IMG/VR virus record: IMGVR_UViG_3300005939_000057
Coordinates: 1-22,793 of that record
Origin: a virus
Reading direction: 5' to 3' (one strand)
Length of the DNA: 22,793 nt
Position numbers and translations under genes: made by a program. Below the pieces are notes generated by a model. It made no database searches. It saw only the letters and a program-made list of their open reading frames with translations, and was not told the origin of the DNA. Below, piece by piece: positions 8,226-15,435 of this stretch (positions are counted from its first letter, which is position 1; each line of letters begins with the position of its first letter).

Positions 8226-8917
8226 TTATCTTTTGCCTTTTCTGCCCCTACCGGGCGTCGGGGCGTTCTCTTTTCCCTGTTTTCCTAACCACTCACTCCC
8301 GACTAAATGGTCCATGATTTCTTCAACCGTCATCGCATCAACGTCCCCATAAGTAAGGCCAGGGTGCATCTTCGTGATGATTGCCCTGGCCTCTCCAAAC
8401 CACCCAAGTTCCTGAAACCGCCGTCTTGCGGCGGTCAGTAATTTTTTATTTCGCCCTCGTCGCTATACCCGTTGAACCTGGATATCTGAGTCACCAAGGC
8501 CAGGATGTGACCACCGAGCAAATCCTTGGTTCCCTCTTTGAGTTCGCCCACGTTGTAGCGCGGGTAATCCAATGTCGATTGAACGAACGTGGCGACGCTC
8601 ACCGACATGTTCTTGGCCTTGGCGTCGGCCATTGCCTTTGACTGCCGCATGAAATCGGAAGGGCTCAGGGTGTGGGCCACAAAAATGAATTTGCACGTCG
8701 GAATGTAAATCACGCCGACCGCCTGCTTTGGTTCATGTTTCTTTTTGGCCGCGTCCAGGGCATCTTGAATCGCCCAATATTCCTTTTCGATTTCATCATC
8801 GGGAATGTTGAATTGTCTCAGGTGCTCTTCAACATCATTGAAAAGGTTCTCGTCTTTTTCCTGTTTGTCTTTCGGATCGCCCGCCGTGTTGGCTGAACCC
8901 GTACCTTGCTCACTCAC
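8226..8917 (-). CDS. Tail assembly chaperone, long form made by -1 frameshift (G-GT type)
   Basis: If ribosomes slip back one base at AAAAAAT (8447-8441), the first 159 residues of the short form continue into a 71-codon frame (8441-8229, stop TAA 8228-8226), giving about 230 aa. The added part begins LLTAARRRFQELGWFGEARA, has an acidic helix (YGDVDAMTVEEIMDHLVG) and ends basic (GRGRKGKR). It has no strong start of its own, is stop-free from the slip site to the tape-measure gene, and leaves one base between its stop and the tape-measure ATG. In lambda and many other phages a G/GT pair at this position guides tube assembly around the tape measure. The long form is inferred; the overlap and signal are seen. 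Confidence 0.82.
8418..8447 (-). promoter_or_regulatory. Programmed -1 ribosomal frameshift signal
   Basis: On the minus strand the heptamer A AAA AAT (8447-8441) lies in the X XXY YYZ register of the chaperone frame. It is followed by a six-base spacer TACTGA that contains the 0-frame stop. Then comes a perfect six-pair GC stem, CCGCCG (8434-8429) with CGGCGG (8423-8418), around the loop CAAGA. An A-U and a G-U pair can extend the stem into the spacer. Slippery site, spacer and stem all match the known design of phage tail frameshift sites. Confidence 0.85.
8435..8917 (-). CDS. Tail assembly chaperone, short form (G-like)
   Basis: This 160-aa protein starts at GTG 8917-8915, with AAGGGG six bases upstream. 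It is charged, with an acidic low-complexity N-terminus and a more ordered middle containing VGVIYIPTCKFIFVAHTLSP. It lies between the tube and tape-measure genes, the fixed place of the G-like chaperone. The 0-frame ends TAC TGA directly after a slippery run, so this is the non-shifted product. Function as a tape-measure chaperone is family knowledge applied by position, since such chaperones have low sequence conservation. Confidence 0.85.
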   Translation of the reverse strand: MSEQGTGSANTAGDPKDKQEKDENLFNDVEEHLRQFNIPDDEIEKEYWAIQDALDAAKKKHEPKQAVGVIYIPTCKFIFVAHTLSPSDFMRQSKAMADAKAKNMSVSVATFVQSTLDYPRYNVGELKEGTKDLLGGHILALVTQISRFNGYSDEGEIKNY

Positions 8918-8941
8918 TTTAGACCCCTTCAGTTATTTTGT

Positions 8942-9433
8942 TTAGAACAGGCCCTCGCCGCCTTTGGCAAAGCCTTCAACGCTGACACTTGATACCTCAC
9001 CAAGGGCTTTTTTGCCGCTGGCTTTGGTGAATTCGCAATCTGTCAGGCGGACAACTTTTTTGACGCCTTCAAAAGACGGATTGGAATTTGTGATTGTGAA
9101 GGGCGGCAAATCGCCCCAGGTTGTATAATCAACCCCGTTGATATTAAACGCGGCAATTTCCACCCCGTTGACGACTTTGGTGCCAAGCAGGCTGTCATTG
9201 ATGTCGTCTAGCGTCATGCTCCATGTGTATCGAATATCGCCACGCATGACGCGGAGATTTTTGGAGCCTTTATTTCGGCCCGGCCCGCCCCTGACTTCCT
9301 TGGGATAATCGGAGTCCCAATCGAAATTCTGCGCCGTGCAAAGCTCATACTCTTGCCCGGCGATCGTTACCGTAAGGGTGGTTTCTTCCAGTACGCTCGG
9401 GTCTTCCTCGGCCTTGTTGTCATATAGGGACAT
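8942..9433 (-). CDS. Tail tube protein
   Basis: This 163-aa protein directly follows the sheath gene and precedes the tail chaperone, which is the tube position in Mu/P2-like tails. The length fits tube proteins, which form stacked hexameric rings inside the sheath. Visible elements are an early strand pair (TLTVTIAGQEYEL), a flexible Gly/Arg-rich loop at about 48-60, and a run of strands to the C-terminus (VVRLTDCEFT, VSSVSVEGFAKGGEGLF), the simple beta-sandwich of the fold. The ATG at 9433 has GGAGG about eight bases upstream. Confidence 0.85.
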   Translation of the reverse strand: MSLYDNKAEEDPSVLEETTLTVTIAGQEYELCTAQNFDWDSDYPKEVRGGPGRNKGSKNLRVMRGDIRYTWSMTLDDINDSLLGTKVVNGVEIAAFNINGVDYTTWGDLPPFTITNSNPSFEGVKKVVRLTDCEFTKASGKKALGEVSSVSVEGFAKGGEGLF

Positions 9434-9447
9434 TGCGTCGCCCTCCC

Positions 9448-10914
9448 TTATGCGCTTTTGCGGTAAACGCGATGTGTGACGTTCTTCATCGTCACGGTAT
9501 ACAGGAACCTAAGATCGGCATAGGTATAGCCATCGGCGTCCACATTGACATTGATTGTGTAATCGGAAAACGCCTTGCCCTTGCGAAGATCAAGCGGAAC
9601 TTTCATCGCCGTAGCAAGTCCGACCTTGCCGTTTCCATCGGCGTCATCCCATCGGCCCCATTGTGGCAATCCGGCTGTTCGCGCTTCGCCGCCGCTAACG
9701 TAAGCGGTTCGCAAAATCTCACAGTCCTCAAAGTCGCTGCCATCAACAACTAAAGTCTTGGAGACGTTGACGATGACGTTCCGGCCTTTTTTCCAATGGA
9801 TGTAATTGACTCGGGCCGCCGCAAGCGTATTGCGGAATGACTTCGGGATTTCGGGTTGCAGGTCGGTCCTGTCGGCATCCGTCTTGATATTGATGAGACT
9901 CCGATTGATGGCATGCCCAAGCCAAATGCCCGCCGCGTAGGCTGCTACGTTGGCTTCGTATTCGGTGGTATCACCATCGTTGAAATCTTTTTGACCCGCG
10001 AAGGCGATAAGGTTTTTATCATCCTCACTTGCCAAGGCGGTTTGAATCGATGTGGTCCAAGTGTTGATATCGACCAGCCAAGCCGCCGATTTCGGAGTAT
10101 TGGCGCTTTCAAAATCTTCCATTTCCAGGAAGAAAAAGCGCTCTTGGTCGTGATCGGCCAGACTGGAAGCCGCATGCGTCCCGAGCAATGCCCGTAAGGC
10201 CGAGCTTGCATCTTCCCCGCTGCCTTTCGCGCCCAAAATCAGCACGGCCATATGCTCGGTGCCTTCCAGCAACGTCAAGACGCGGCTGATTTCGGCGTTC
10301 GTGATTGACCCCGATAGCCCACCGGTAAACAGCGTCCAGGCAATTTCCAGCAGTTCTTTTTCAGTATTGGCCGTGGCGGTCAATTGCAGACTGGAAGCAT
10401 TGATCGCATTCGCCAAAAGGGTATTGGTATTTGTGGCTGCCAAGCTCGCGGTGAATTGCGAACTCGTTCCCGTGGATGTGCGCTTGATCGTGACGGTCAT
10501 TTCATTTTCAACGAGGTCTTTTTCGGTCATGATGTACCACTCGTTGCCGTCCGTTCCGCAGTAATCATATTCGACCGTGAGCCCCGTTACGGCTGTCGAA
10601 TCCTTTTCCTTCAAGGTCGCACTTGCCTTCGCCCCTGATGCACCGATCCGCATTGTATTGACGGTGATCAGTTCATCCCTTTCAGGATCATTCAGGTTGC
10701 CGGAAATTGCTTCACGGCAAGCACGGGGCAAGCGTCCATCGACCCCATACAGGGTCTCACACAGGCCGACGCCATTCAGGCCCGCCCACGGATAAATGGT
10801 GTCCATCTCGCCGTCATTCGCCAGACCGACAAGCAGCAATGAAAACTCATCGCTCCCGTCAATCGGGGAACTGTACTCATCTTTGTATTCAGTTTTCATA
10901 TTGGGTTCAGGCAT
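9448..10914 (-). CDS. Contractile tail sheath protein (Mu gpL-like)
   Basis: This 488-aa protein has the length and order of a Mu gpL-type sheath. The N-terminal arm leads into a domain ending in a conserved-looking stretch, AAYAAGIWLGHAINRSLINIK, that resembles the sheath motif before the C-terminal domain. The last part includes RVNYIHWKKGRNVIVN, GRWDDADGNGKVG and a final strand-rich end MKNVTHRVYRKSA that would interlock neighbouring subunits. It is followed by the tube gene. This gene identifies the particle as contractile. The ATG at 10914 has GGAGG six bases upstream and lies just beyond the previous stop. Confidence 0.88.
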   Translation of the reverse strand: MPEPNMKTEYKDEYSSPIDGSDEFSLLLVGLANDGEMDTIYPWAGLNGVGLCETLYGVDGRLPRACREAISGNLNDPERDELITVNTMRIGASGAKASATLKEKDSTAVTGLTVEYDYCGTDGNEWYIMTEKDLVENEMTVTIKRTSTGTSSQFTASLAATNTNTLLANAINASSLQLTATANTEKELLEIAWTLFTGGLSGSITNAEISRVLTLLEGTEHMAVLILGAKGSGEDASSALRALLGTHAASSLADHDQERFFFLEMEDFESANTPKSAAWLVDINTWTTSIQTALASEDDKNLIAFAGQKDFNDGDTTEYEANVAAYAAGIWLGHAINRSLINIKTDADRTDLQPEIPKSFRNTLAAARVNYIHWKKGRNVIVNVSKTLVVDGSDFEDCEILRTAYVSGGEARTAGLPQWGRWDDADGNGKVGLATAMKVPLDLRKGKAFSDYTINVNVDADGYTYADLRFLYTVTMKNVTHRVYRKSA

Positions 10915-10917
10915 ATC

Positions 10918-11220
10918 TTACCTCCCACTCCCGTCCACCGGGGAGTTCAACCATTCGTGGTAGCCTTTTACAAACGCTGGTTCATCGATCATCCCGCCTT
11001 CGATAGGCAGGAATCGTTTCAAGGCCGCCGCTTCCGGTTTTGCGATCTTGTATTTTTCAATCAAAGCCTCAAATGGTCGCTTGATTGGTTTCGGCTTCGC
11101 TACCGTTTTGGGTTTGTCAAATTCCGGGGTTGCCTCTGCCGCCTTTGGGATGACTGCCTTTGTCACTTCATCGGCCTTCGGATATTTTCCCCGTTTTTTT
11201 ACATCATCAGGCTCAGGCAT
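10918..11220 (-). CDS. Small Lys/Pro-rich tail-module protein of unknown role
   Basis: This 100-aa protein lies between the terminator-like gene and the sheath. The frame is open to 11256, but ATG 11220 has a full GGAGG (11231-11227) six bases upstream and gives an 8-nt overlap with the previous gene, so I use it. The first half is disordered and rich in Lys, Pro and Glu (KPKTVAKPKPIKRP). The second half is helical (FEALIEKYKIAKPEAAALKRF) and ends in a YHEWLNSP segment. Small genes at this place occur in Mu-like tails without a fixed function. I cannot assign one. Confidence 0.75.
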   Translation of the reverse strand: MPEPDDVKKRGKYPKADEVTKAVIPKAAEATPEFDKPKTVAKPKPIKRPFEALIEKYKIAKPEAAALKRFLPIEGGMIDEPAFVKGYHEWLNSPVDGSGR

Positions 11221-11773
11221 AAGCGTCCTCCGGGTATCGGTTTTTCGGATGTTCAATTGTTCTAGGCACGGCCCATCGAACCTTACGGTTTGTGTGCAAC
11301 GTCATTCGCAACGTGGCCTCATGGACAATCGGCTCCGTGCGTAAATTCGGTCTGGCGCCGCCCTCTTGCCCTAAGACAATGCGGATGACGCCCATGTCGG
11401 TATCATCGACGGGATCGACAAAATGATATCGAGTGCTTTCGTCGTAAATGATCGTTTCAAATAAGGCGCGAACTTGGTTGATAAGCTTTACACATAATTT
11501 TTCACTTGACCCATCGGCGGTAGTTTTGGCGAGCGCGGTGATCTGGATTTCAATCTCGCCCTTCATGCCCTTTTCAAAAAATATGGGTTTAGGCTTGGCG
11601 TCCGCGTTGTAAATGACTTTCTTGCCAGGCCCCTTTGCCACTTCATCGCCACCCAATTGCTCGACTTCAAAACAAGGAAATGTCATGTGGCGGTGGGCGG
11701 TTTCATCGGCAAACGCCGGAACCGATAATTGGGCGGTCAACATTTTCCCGACTGCGCGGACTAATGAGGCCAT
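11213..11773 (-). CDS. Tail terminator / completion-like protein
   Basis: This 186-aa protein begins inside the end of the HK97-gp10-like gene (13-nt overlap) and has GGAGG six bases before its ATG. Terminator proteins cap the tube and sheath at the head-proximal end; in Mu-like and lambda-like clusters they follow a gp10-like gene and precede the major tail proteins. The HRHMTFPCFEVEQLG start, the mid-strands (GEIEIQITALAKT) and the helix KLCVKLINQVRALFET followed by strands fit the alpha/beta arrangement of that fold. The assignment rests on order and secondary-structure pattern, not on a diagnostic motif. Confidence 0.7.
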   Translation of the reverse strand: MASLVRAVGKMLTAQLSVPAFADETAHRHMTFPCFEVEQLGGDEVAKGPGKKVIYNADAKPKPIFFEKGMKGEIEIQITALAKTTADGSSEKLCVKLINQVRALFETIIYDESTRYHFVDPVDDTDMGVIRIVLGQEGGARPNLRTEPIVHEATLRMTLHTNRKVRWAVPRTIEHPKNRYPEDAYA

Positions 11774-12363
11774 TTGGAACCTCCCGCCCGCCTGATAGCC
11801 CGATCAACGGCGCTATGGGCTTCTCTCGGAACCAATCGCCGGGCCAATGTGGTGGTCTTGGTCAACCACATAAAGCCCTTCATGCCGGGGTGGTGGACGC
11901 CTTTGGTGAAAACTGCATCAACGTCCAGATGTCGTTTATTCGGGGCGCTTGAAACGTCCTTGTATTGAACTTTTTTGAAGGTTTTAGCCTGTCCCTTTTT
12001 TCCACGTTTCGAGCGGGAAGTATAACCTCCCGAAGCATCCTTGAAGGGAATTGCGAGGTATTTAGCATTTCTCGGTCGGATGATATGTGGCCTTGCACCT
12101 TCATCCAAAGCGCCGCCCGCCGCATGATTCGTCCCAACTTCACCGGACGTACCTGAATACATCGCACTATGGATGGACCGCCGAAATTCTCCGGTCTCGT
12201 GAGGGGCTGCCAACACAGCGTATTTTTCCAAAAGAGCAAGGGTTTTCCGCATGGCTAGATGAACCTCAAAAGGCAAATTCCGAGCGCATGCCCTCAATTG
12301 GCGGGCTGTCAAACCATGCCCGTCAAGGGTCGCACTTACCGAGAAATTGTCTTGCGTTGCCAC
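11761..12363 (-). CDS. HK97 gp10-like neck / tail completion protein
   Basis: This 200-aa protein resembles the HK97 gp10-like family of small neck proteins at the head-tail junction. The signature is KYAVLAAPHETGEFRRSIH, the form of the family's helix followed by a tG.L..Si strand, then GTNHAAGGALDEGARPHIIRP, the usual Y/A-x-E-GT..H-like loop, and a C-terminal helix (REAHSAVDRAIRRA). The start is GTG 12363-12361, eight bases after GGGAG and one base into the previous stop. An insert of basic residues (about 116-135, SRSKRGKKGQAKTFKK) is longer than in most relatives. Confidence 0.78.
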   Translation of the reverse strand: MATQDNFSVSATLDGHGLTARQLRACARNLPFEVHLAMRKTLALLEKYAVLAAPHETGEFRRSIHSAMYSGTSGEVGTNHAAGGALDEGARPHIIRPRNAKYLAIPFKDASGGYTSRSKRGKKGQAKTFKKVQYKDVSSAPNKRHLDVDAVFTKGVHHPGMKGFMWLTKTTTLARRLVPREAHSAVDRAIRRAGGSKWPH

Positions 12364-12767
12364 TATGGATACTCCCGTTTCAAATGCAGGCGGGTGAATG
12401 TTTCCGCTCCCGCAATTTCAAATCGCCTTACATGCCTCACCCGGTAATTGCTCCCCATGATTACCAGCCGATCAGCCTTATTGGCCGACTCTGCCGCCGC
12501 CGCTTGAACCTGCTCTTGTAGGTTCCCCGCCGCGTCCGCTATCGCATCACAATCAGGCTCAAGGATTTCACTGGATGGCTCCATGTCGAGTTCAACCTTG
12601 ATCGTCATTACCGCCGTGAAATCTGCTTCGGCGGCTCCGTCAAATGAACCGTCATCGATCAGCACCGGGCGCATGACCACGGCCTCGACTTGGCTGACTT
12701 CACATATCCCTTTGCAATCGGCTTCGATCTGAGCCTTTTCCACGTCCGTGAGATCAAAATCGCCCAT
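12363..12767 (-). CDS. Head closure / head-tail joining-like protein
   Basis: This 134-aa protein lies between the connector (adaptor) and the gp10-like gene, the place of the head-closure (stopper) protein. Residues of about 47-65 and 100-134 form strands. The C-terminal pattern LVIMGSNYRVRHVRRFEIAG resembles stopper proteins, in which a strand pair of the kind g..y.V..v is followed by a last strand. An Ala/Gln/Glu-rich helix (LQEQVQAAAAESAN) lies before it. The ATG at 12767 has AGGA seven bases upstream. The assignment is by position plus a weak fold pattern. Confidence 0.68.
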   Translation of the reverse strand: MGDFDLTDVEKAQIEADCKGICEVSQVEAVVMRPVLIDDGSFDGAAEADFTAVMTIKVELDMEPSSEILEPDCDAIADAAGNLQEQVQAAAAESANKADRLVIMGSNYRVRHVRRFEIAGAETFTRLHLKREYP

Positions 12768-12771
12768 TCGG

Positions 12772-13221
12772 CTATCCTAATTCGATGCCGCCGCCCTCGC
12801 TGTCGGAACCAACAGGCTCGTAAGCAAGCGGGGTTGCCATTGTCACCGCATCCAGTCCAAGCATTTTTCTGTAAAGATCATAGAGAGAGCCGGCCAGGTT
12901 CTCTTTCGTCAATAATTGACGACTGCGATCAACCGACTTATCGCCGGATTTCCAACTCGTAACTTTGTTTGAGGATGTGACCAAATCTTTTTCGACAAGG
13001 AACATTTGAGCCAACAGAAGCAACGCTTCCCGATTCGCTCCAGCCGGGTCGGGATCGATTGTCGCCGATTCCCCGACTCCGCGTGTAATGACGAATGATG
13101 TACTTGCATCGGCATTGAGAACGGCGGTTGCTTTTTCCAACGACCGCCGACACACGTAATAGCCGAGTGTCTCGTCGCCCGCGTCGATCCGCAAATCTGC
13201 AATAAGTACGTCAAGATTCAT
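12772..13221 (-). CDS. Head-tail connector (adaptor)-like protein
   Basis: This 149-aa, mostly helical protein starts MNLDVLIADLRIDAGDE, typical of phage adaptor proteins that bind under the portal. Those begin with a helix describing a short LR..lgd pattern and then a set of helices. Later parts include NREALLLLAQMFLVEKDLV and a helix SLYDLYRKMLGLDA, then an acidic Gly-rich end. It lies after the major capsid block and before the closure-like gene. The ATG is at 13221 and the stop is four bases before the next start. No catalytic function is expected. Confidence 0.72.
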   Translation of the reverse strand: MNLDVLIADLRIDAGDETLGYYVCRRSLEKATAVLNADASTSFVITRGVGESATIDPDPAGANREALLLLAQMFLVEKDLVTSSNKVTSWKSGDKSVDRSRQLLTKENLAGSLYDLYRKMLGLDAVTMATPLAYEPVGSDSEGGGIELG

Positions 13222-13233
13222 TCCTCATCAGCC

Positions 13234-13590
13234 TCATTGGTCCTTTTTGTTCCCGCTGCCCTTCGGTCTGCCCGGCCCTCTTTTCGGAGGAACGGGTTTA
13301 GGTGTAGGGATATTCGCGGGCTGCGTCACTTCCGCCGTTTCTTCCCCAAATTCGGGCTCTGCCTCGAATTCAGGTTCGACGTAATACTCCGATGTCGATT
13401 CGGCTTGCTCACGCTCAATTTGCAAAATGCCCTTGTCGAGCAGCTTTCGCAGATCACGACACATCCGCGTTTCCTTGGTTTTTCCACCTCGAATAACCAA
13501 ATCCGGTTCCTTGATGTCGCGCCGTTTTATCACCCACGCTCCCTTGTTGGGATTGTGAACGTCATACATGATTACCGTTTCCGCTTTCAT
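13234..13590 (-). CDS. Unrecognised capsid-region protein with C-terminal AT-hook
   Basis: This 118-aa protein has three parts: a basic/beta N-terminal region (1-60, with GAWVIKRRDIKEPDLVIRGG), an acidic stretch with repeats of the type PEFEAEPEFGEE (about 69-86), and a Pro-rich C-terminus carrying KRGPGRPKG at 103-111. GRP flanked by basic residues is the AT-hook core that inserts into the minor groove of AT-rich DNA. Capsid-linked small proteins with Lys/Arg-rich ends are common, but a clear AT-hook at this position is unusual. It may bind packaged DNA or join major capsid to connectors; both are inference. The ATG at 13590 has AGGG just upstream. Confidence 0.75.
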   Translation of the reverse strand: MKAETVIMYDVHNPNKGAWVIKRRDIKEPDLVIRGGKTKETRMCRDLRKLLDKGILQIEREQAESTSEYYVEPEFEAEPEFGEETAEVTQPANIPTPKPVPPKRGPGRPKGSGNKKDQ

Positions 13591-13620
13591 TTTTCCCTCT
13601 CGTTTTGCCGCTCGCCCTTA

Positions 13621-14511
13621 TCAGGTGATGGTGATCCCGGCGATTCTGTTTGCATGACCGATGCCCATACGGGTGGTCATATACAGATTGATTTCCACTT
13701 CCAGCCGGTCCTTGGAATAATTTTCCTTCTCGCCCAATCGCTGAAGCTTGAATTCATCCACGCGGACACCGGGTTTTTTGTCACAGATCAACAGGATTTG
13801 TCCGGCCGTCGCCTGCGAGCAATAAGCCAAATTGGCCCCGCCGATTTCGATGGACTGGACGCCCTTGGTTTGCATGGACGTCTTGACCGCATTTCCGGCG
13901 CTGGCGTCGGATACAATGTCTGCAAAGTCGGAGGCCCGCCCAAAGAAGAGTTTGACGGTCTGGTCAAGGTCTTCCAAAATTGCGACGGCGGCGCTCATGG
14001 CCGCGACAGTCAGCGTGGTTGCAACACTGACCTTGTTGGCGGCAGGACACGCCGCACTCACAAGGCCGATTGCGTAAATGTTCAGCAGCTTGAAAATGGC
14101 TTCCTCTGCGACATTGACTTGCTCTTCCAGTGGGCCAATTTGGCCACGCTGCAAGTCCAGGATGTTGACGCGAGGGGCGCATGTCACCAGCTTGATCGGC
14201 AGGGTGGACATTGAGGGCGTATCCATGCTGGATTTGAACTGCCCGCTTTCATCCAGCCAATGGGCGGTATGCTCCGGGTCCGTTGCCAATTTCACCGTTC
14301 CCACCATGGGACTTTTCACATTAAGCAAAAGCGGCGTAACGTCCTTTTGCAGGATGTCGGCTTCCATGAAAAGCACCAATTCAGCCGCGATCGCAGCAAG
14401 CCCCTTATTGGTGTTGTTCACATGAGCCTTGCGGTATGTGTCGTAGAGATGACTGGCGAGCGCGTTCATCACCTCAGATCGCTTCACTCTCGGTCCGATA
14501 TCGGTAGGCAT
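13621..14511 (-). CDS. Major capsid protein (HK97-fold, compact)
   Basis: This 296-aa protein occupies the major capsid position after protease, scaffold and decoration. The ATG at 14511 has AAGGAG seven bases upstream, one of the strongest sites here, as expected for an abundant product. The helix YDTYRKAHVNNTNKGLAA near the N-terminus, a central alpha/Ala-rich stretch (SVATTLTVAAMSAAVAILED) resembling the spine helix and A-domain, and a final strand-rich part (RVDEFKLQRLG... LEVEINLYMTTRMGIG) fit a small HK97-type fold. The C-terminal part resembles major capsids in which yMr.r.g..h.. precedes the last strand. I see no cleavage site that can be named with confidence. Confidence 0.85.
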   Translation of the reverse strand: MPTDIGPRVKRSEVMNALASHLYDTYRKAHVNNTNKGLAAIAAELVLFMEADILQKDVTPLLLNVKSPMVGTVKLATDPEHTAHWLDESGQFKSSMDTPSMSTLPIKLVTCAPRVNILDLQRGQIGPLEEQVNVAEEAIFKLLNIYAIGLVSAACPAANKVSVATTLTVAAMSAAVAILEDLDQTVKLFFGRASDFADIVSDASAGNAVKTSMQTKGVQSIEIGGANLAYCSQATAGQILLICDKKPGVRVDEFKLQRLGEKENYSKDRLEVEINLYMTTRMGIGHANRIAGITIT

Positions 14512-14530
14512 GACGTTTCTCCTTTCATCC

Positions 14531-14899
14531 CTAGAAATAAATCTTGATGTCGTATCCGCTTTCAGCGGAAATCACGATACCGAGGGCAACCGCACCGCCG
14601 CCCGCAGCATATTTAGTAAAGAATCCGCTGGAATGACCCATCACCTTGTCGCCAGCAACGAGCGTTACGGCGACTTCGGTGGTGTCCAGATGGATCAACG
14701 CGCCATAGCCCCAAACGACAGTGGCTAAAGCTTCTTTATCGGGGTCTGCCAGAAGGATACCGGCCGGCATTTCCGTTGCGACCGTAAGCGGCTCGAAAGT
14801 GTCATCATCGGCCACTTTCATAAGCTGGCCCGATGTCGAATCAGAATCTACGGTGCCGGTTCCGTGCTGTACGGTTTGGCCCGGATAATAGATTTTCAT
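14531..14899 (-). CDS. Capsid decoration / head fibre-like protein
   Basis: This 122-aa beta-rich protein lies between scaffold and major capsid, where Mu- and lambda-like clusters carry a decoration protein. It starts MKIYYPGQTVQHGTGT; its middle (LMKVADDDTFEPLTVATEMPAG and VAVTLVAGDKVMGHSSGFF) is the short-strand-plus-Gly pattern of small capsid-cementing proteins such as those with DUF2190/gpD-like folds. The ATG overlaps the scaffold TGA (ATGA) and has GGAGG seven bases upstream. It probably stabilises the expanded capsid. Naming a family more exactly would need a search. Confidence 0.78.
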   Translation of the reverse strand: MKIYYPGQTVQHGTGTVDSDSTSGQLMKVADDDTFEPLTVATEMPAGILLADPDKEALATVVWGYGALIHLDTTEVAVTLVAGDKVMGHSSGFFTKYAAGGGAVALGIVISAESGYDIKIYF

Positions 14900-15435
14900 T
14901 GGTCGTCCTCCTCACACTGATTGATGAAAGCTCGGACCTTTTTTGCGTCGTCACTCAGATCACTATTTTTGCCGCCGTCGCCCATACTTTTGGGCTTCGG
15001 AATATCCAAAAACCTGTTGGCCGTGGATGTCTGCTTGCCCTTGTCGTCAACGGGGTCGGCTTCCGGTTCGGCATCGGCTTCCGGGGTGGGTTCCGCTTCG
15101 GCCTTGACGGGGATTTCTTCAACTTCCGCCTTGATTTCCGCCAAGGCTTCATCGGTTTTCCCCATCAATTTTCCGGCGTAGGCTTTGCGGGTTTTTTCAT
15201 CGTAGATAACGCCCCGCGCCTCCTTCGCGACGATGATCGATTCCACCAGCGCCTCTTTTTCCTTGCCCTGGTATTCGGCCAAGTCGTCGGTCAATTTCTT
15301 GTTGGTCTTGGCGAGCTCGGTGTTTTCCGCTTTGAGCGCTTCATTTTCCGCTTTGAGAATTTCCAGATCGGAGGCTTTTGCAGCTACGTTCTCAGCCCCC
15401 TTGTCCGGCGTCTTCCCTTCATCTTTTGGGTCCAT
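14896..15435 (-). CDS. Nested in-frame short scaffold (internal start), predicted
   Basis: Within the scaffold gene, in frame, ATG 15435-15433 (residue 227 of the long form, MDPKDEGKTPDKG) is preceded by a full GGAGG (15445-15441) with a five-base spacer. The start falls exactly at the boundary between the folded N-terminal domain and the coiled-coil scaffold half. The product would be 179 aa of acidic coiled coil. Phages of the lambda C/Nu3 kind make scaffold in this way from an internal start. Seen: the SD and ATG. Inferred: its use. Confidence 0.65.
   Translation of the reverse strand: MDPKDEGKTPDKGAENVAAKASDLEILKAENEALKAENTELAKTNKKLTDDLAEYQGKEKEALVESIIVAKEARGVIYDEKTRKAYAGKLMGKTDEALAEIKAEVEEIPVKAEAEPTPEADAEPEADPVDDKGKQTSTANRFLDIPKPKSMGDGGKNSDLSDDAKKVRAFINQCEEDDQ

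Noticed and set aside
13237-14214. A 325-codon open frame on the plus strand opposite major capsid and the AT-hook gene
   Set aside because: Covers parts of two supported genes with good starts; its product (Phe/Arg/Leu-rich) has no recognisable domain and no RBS.
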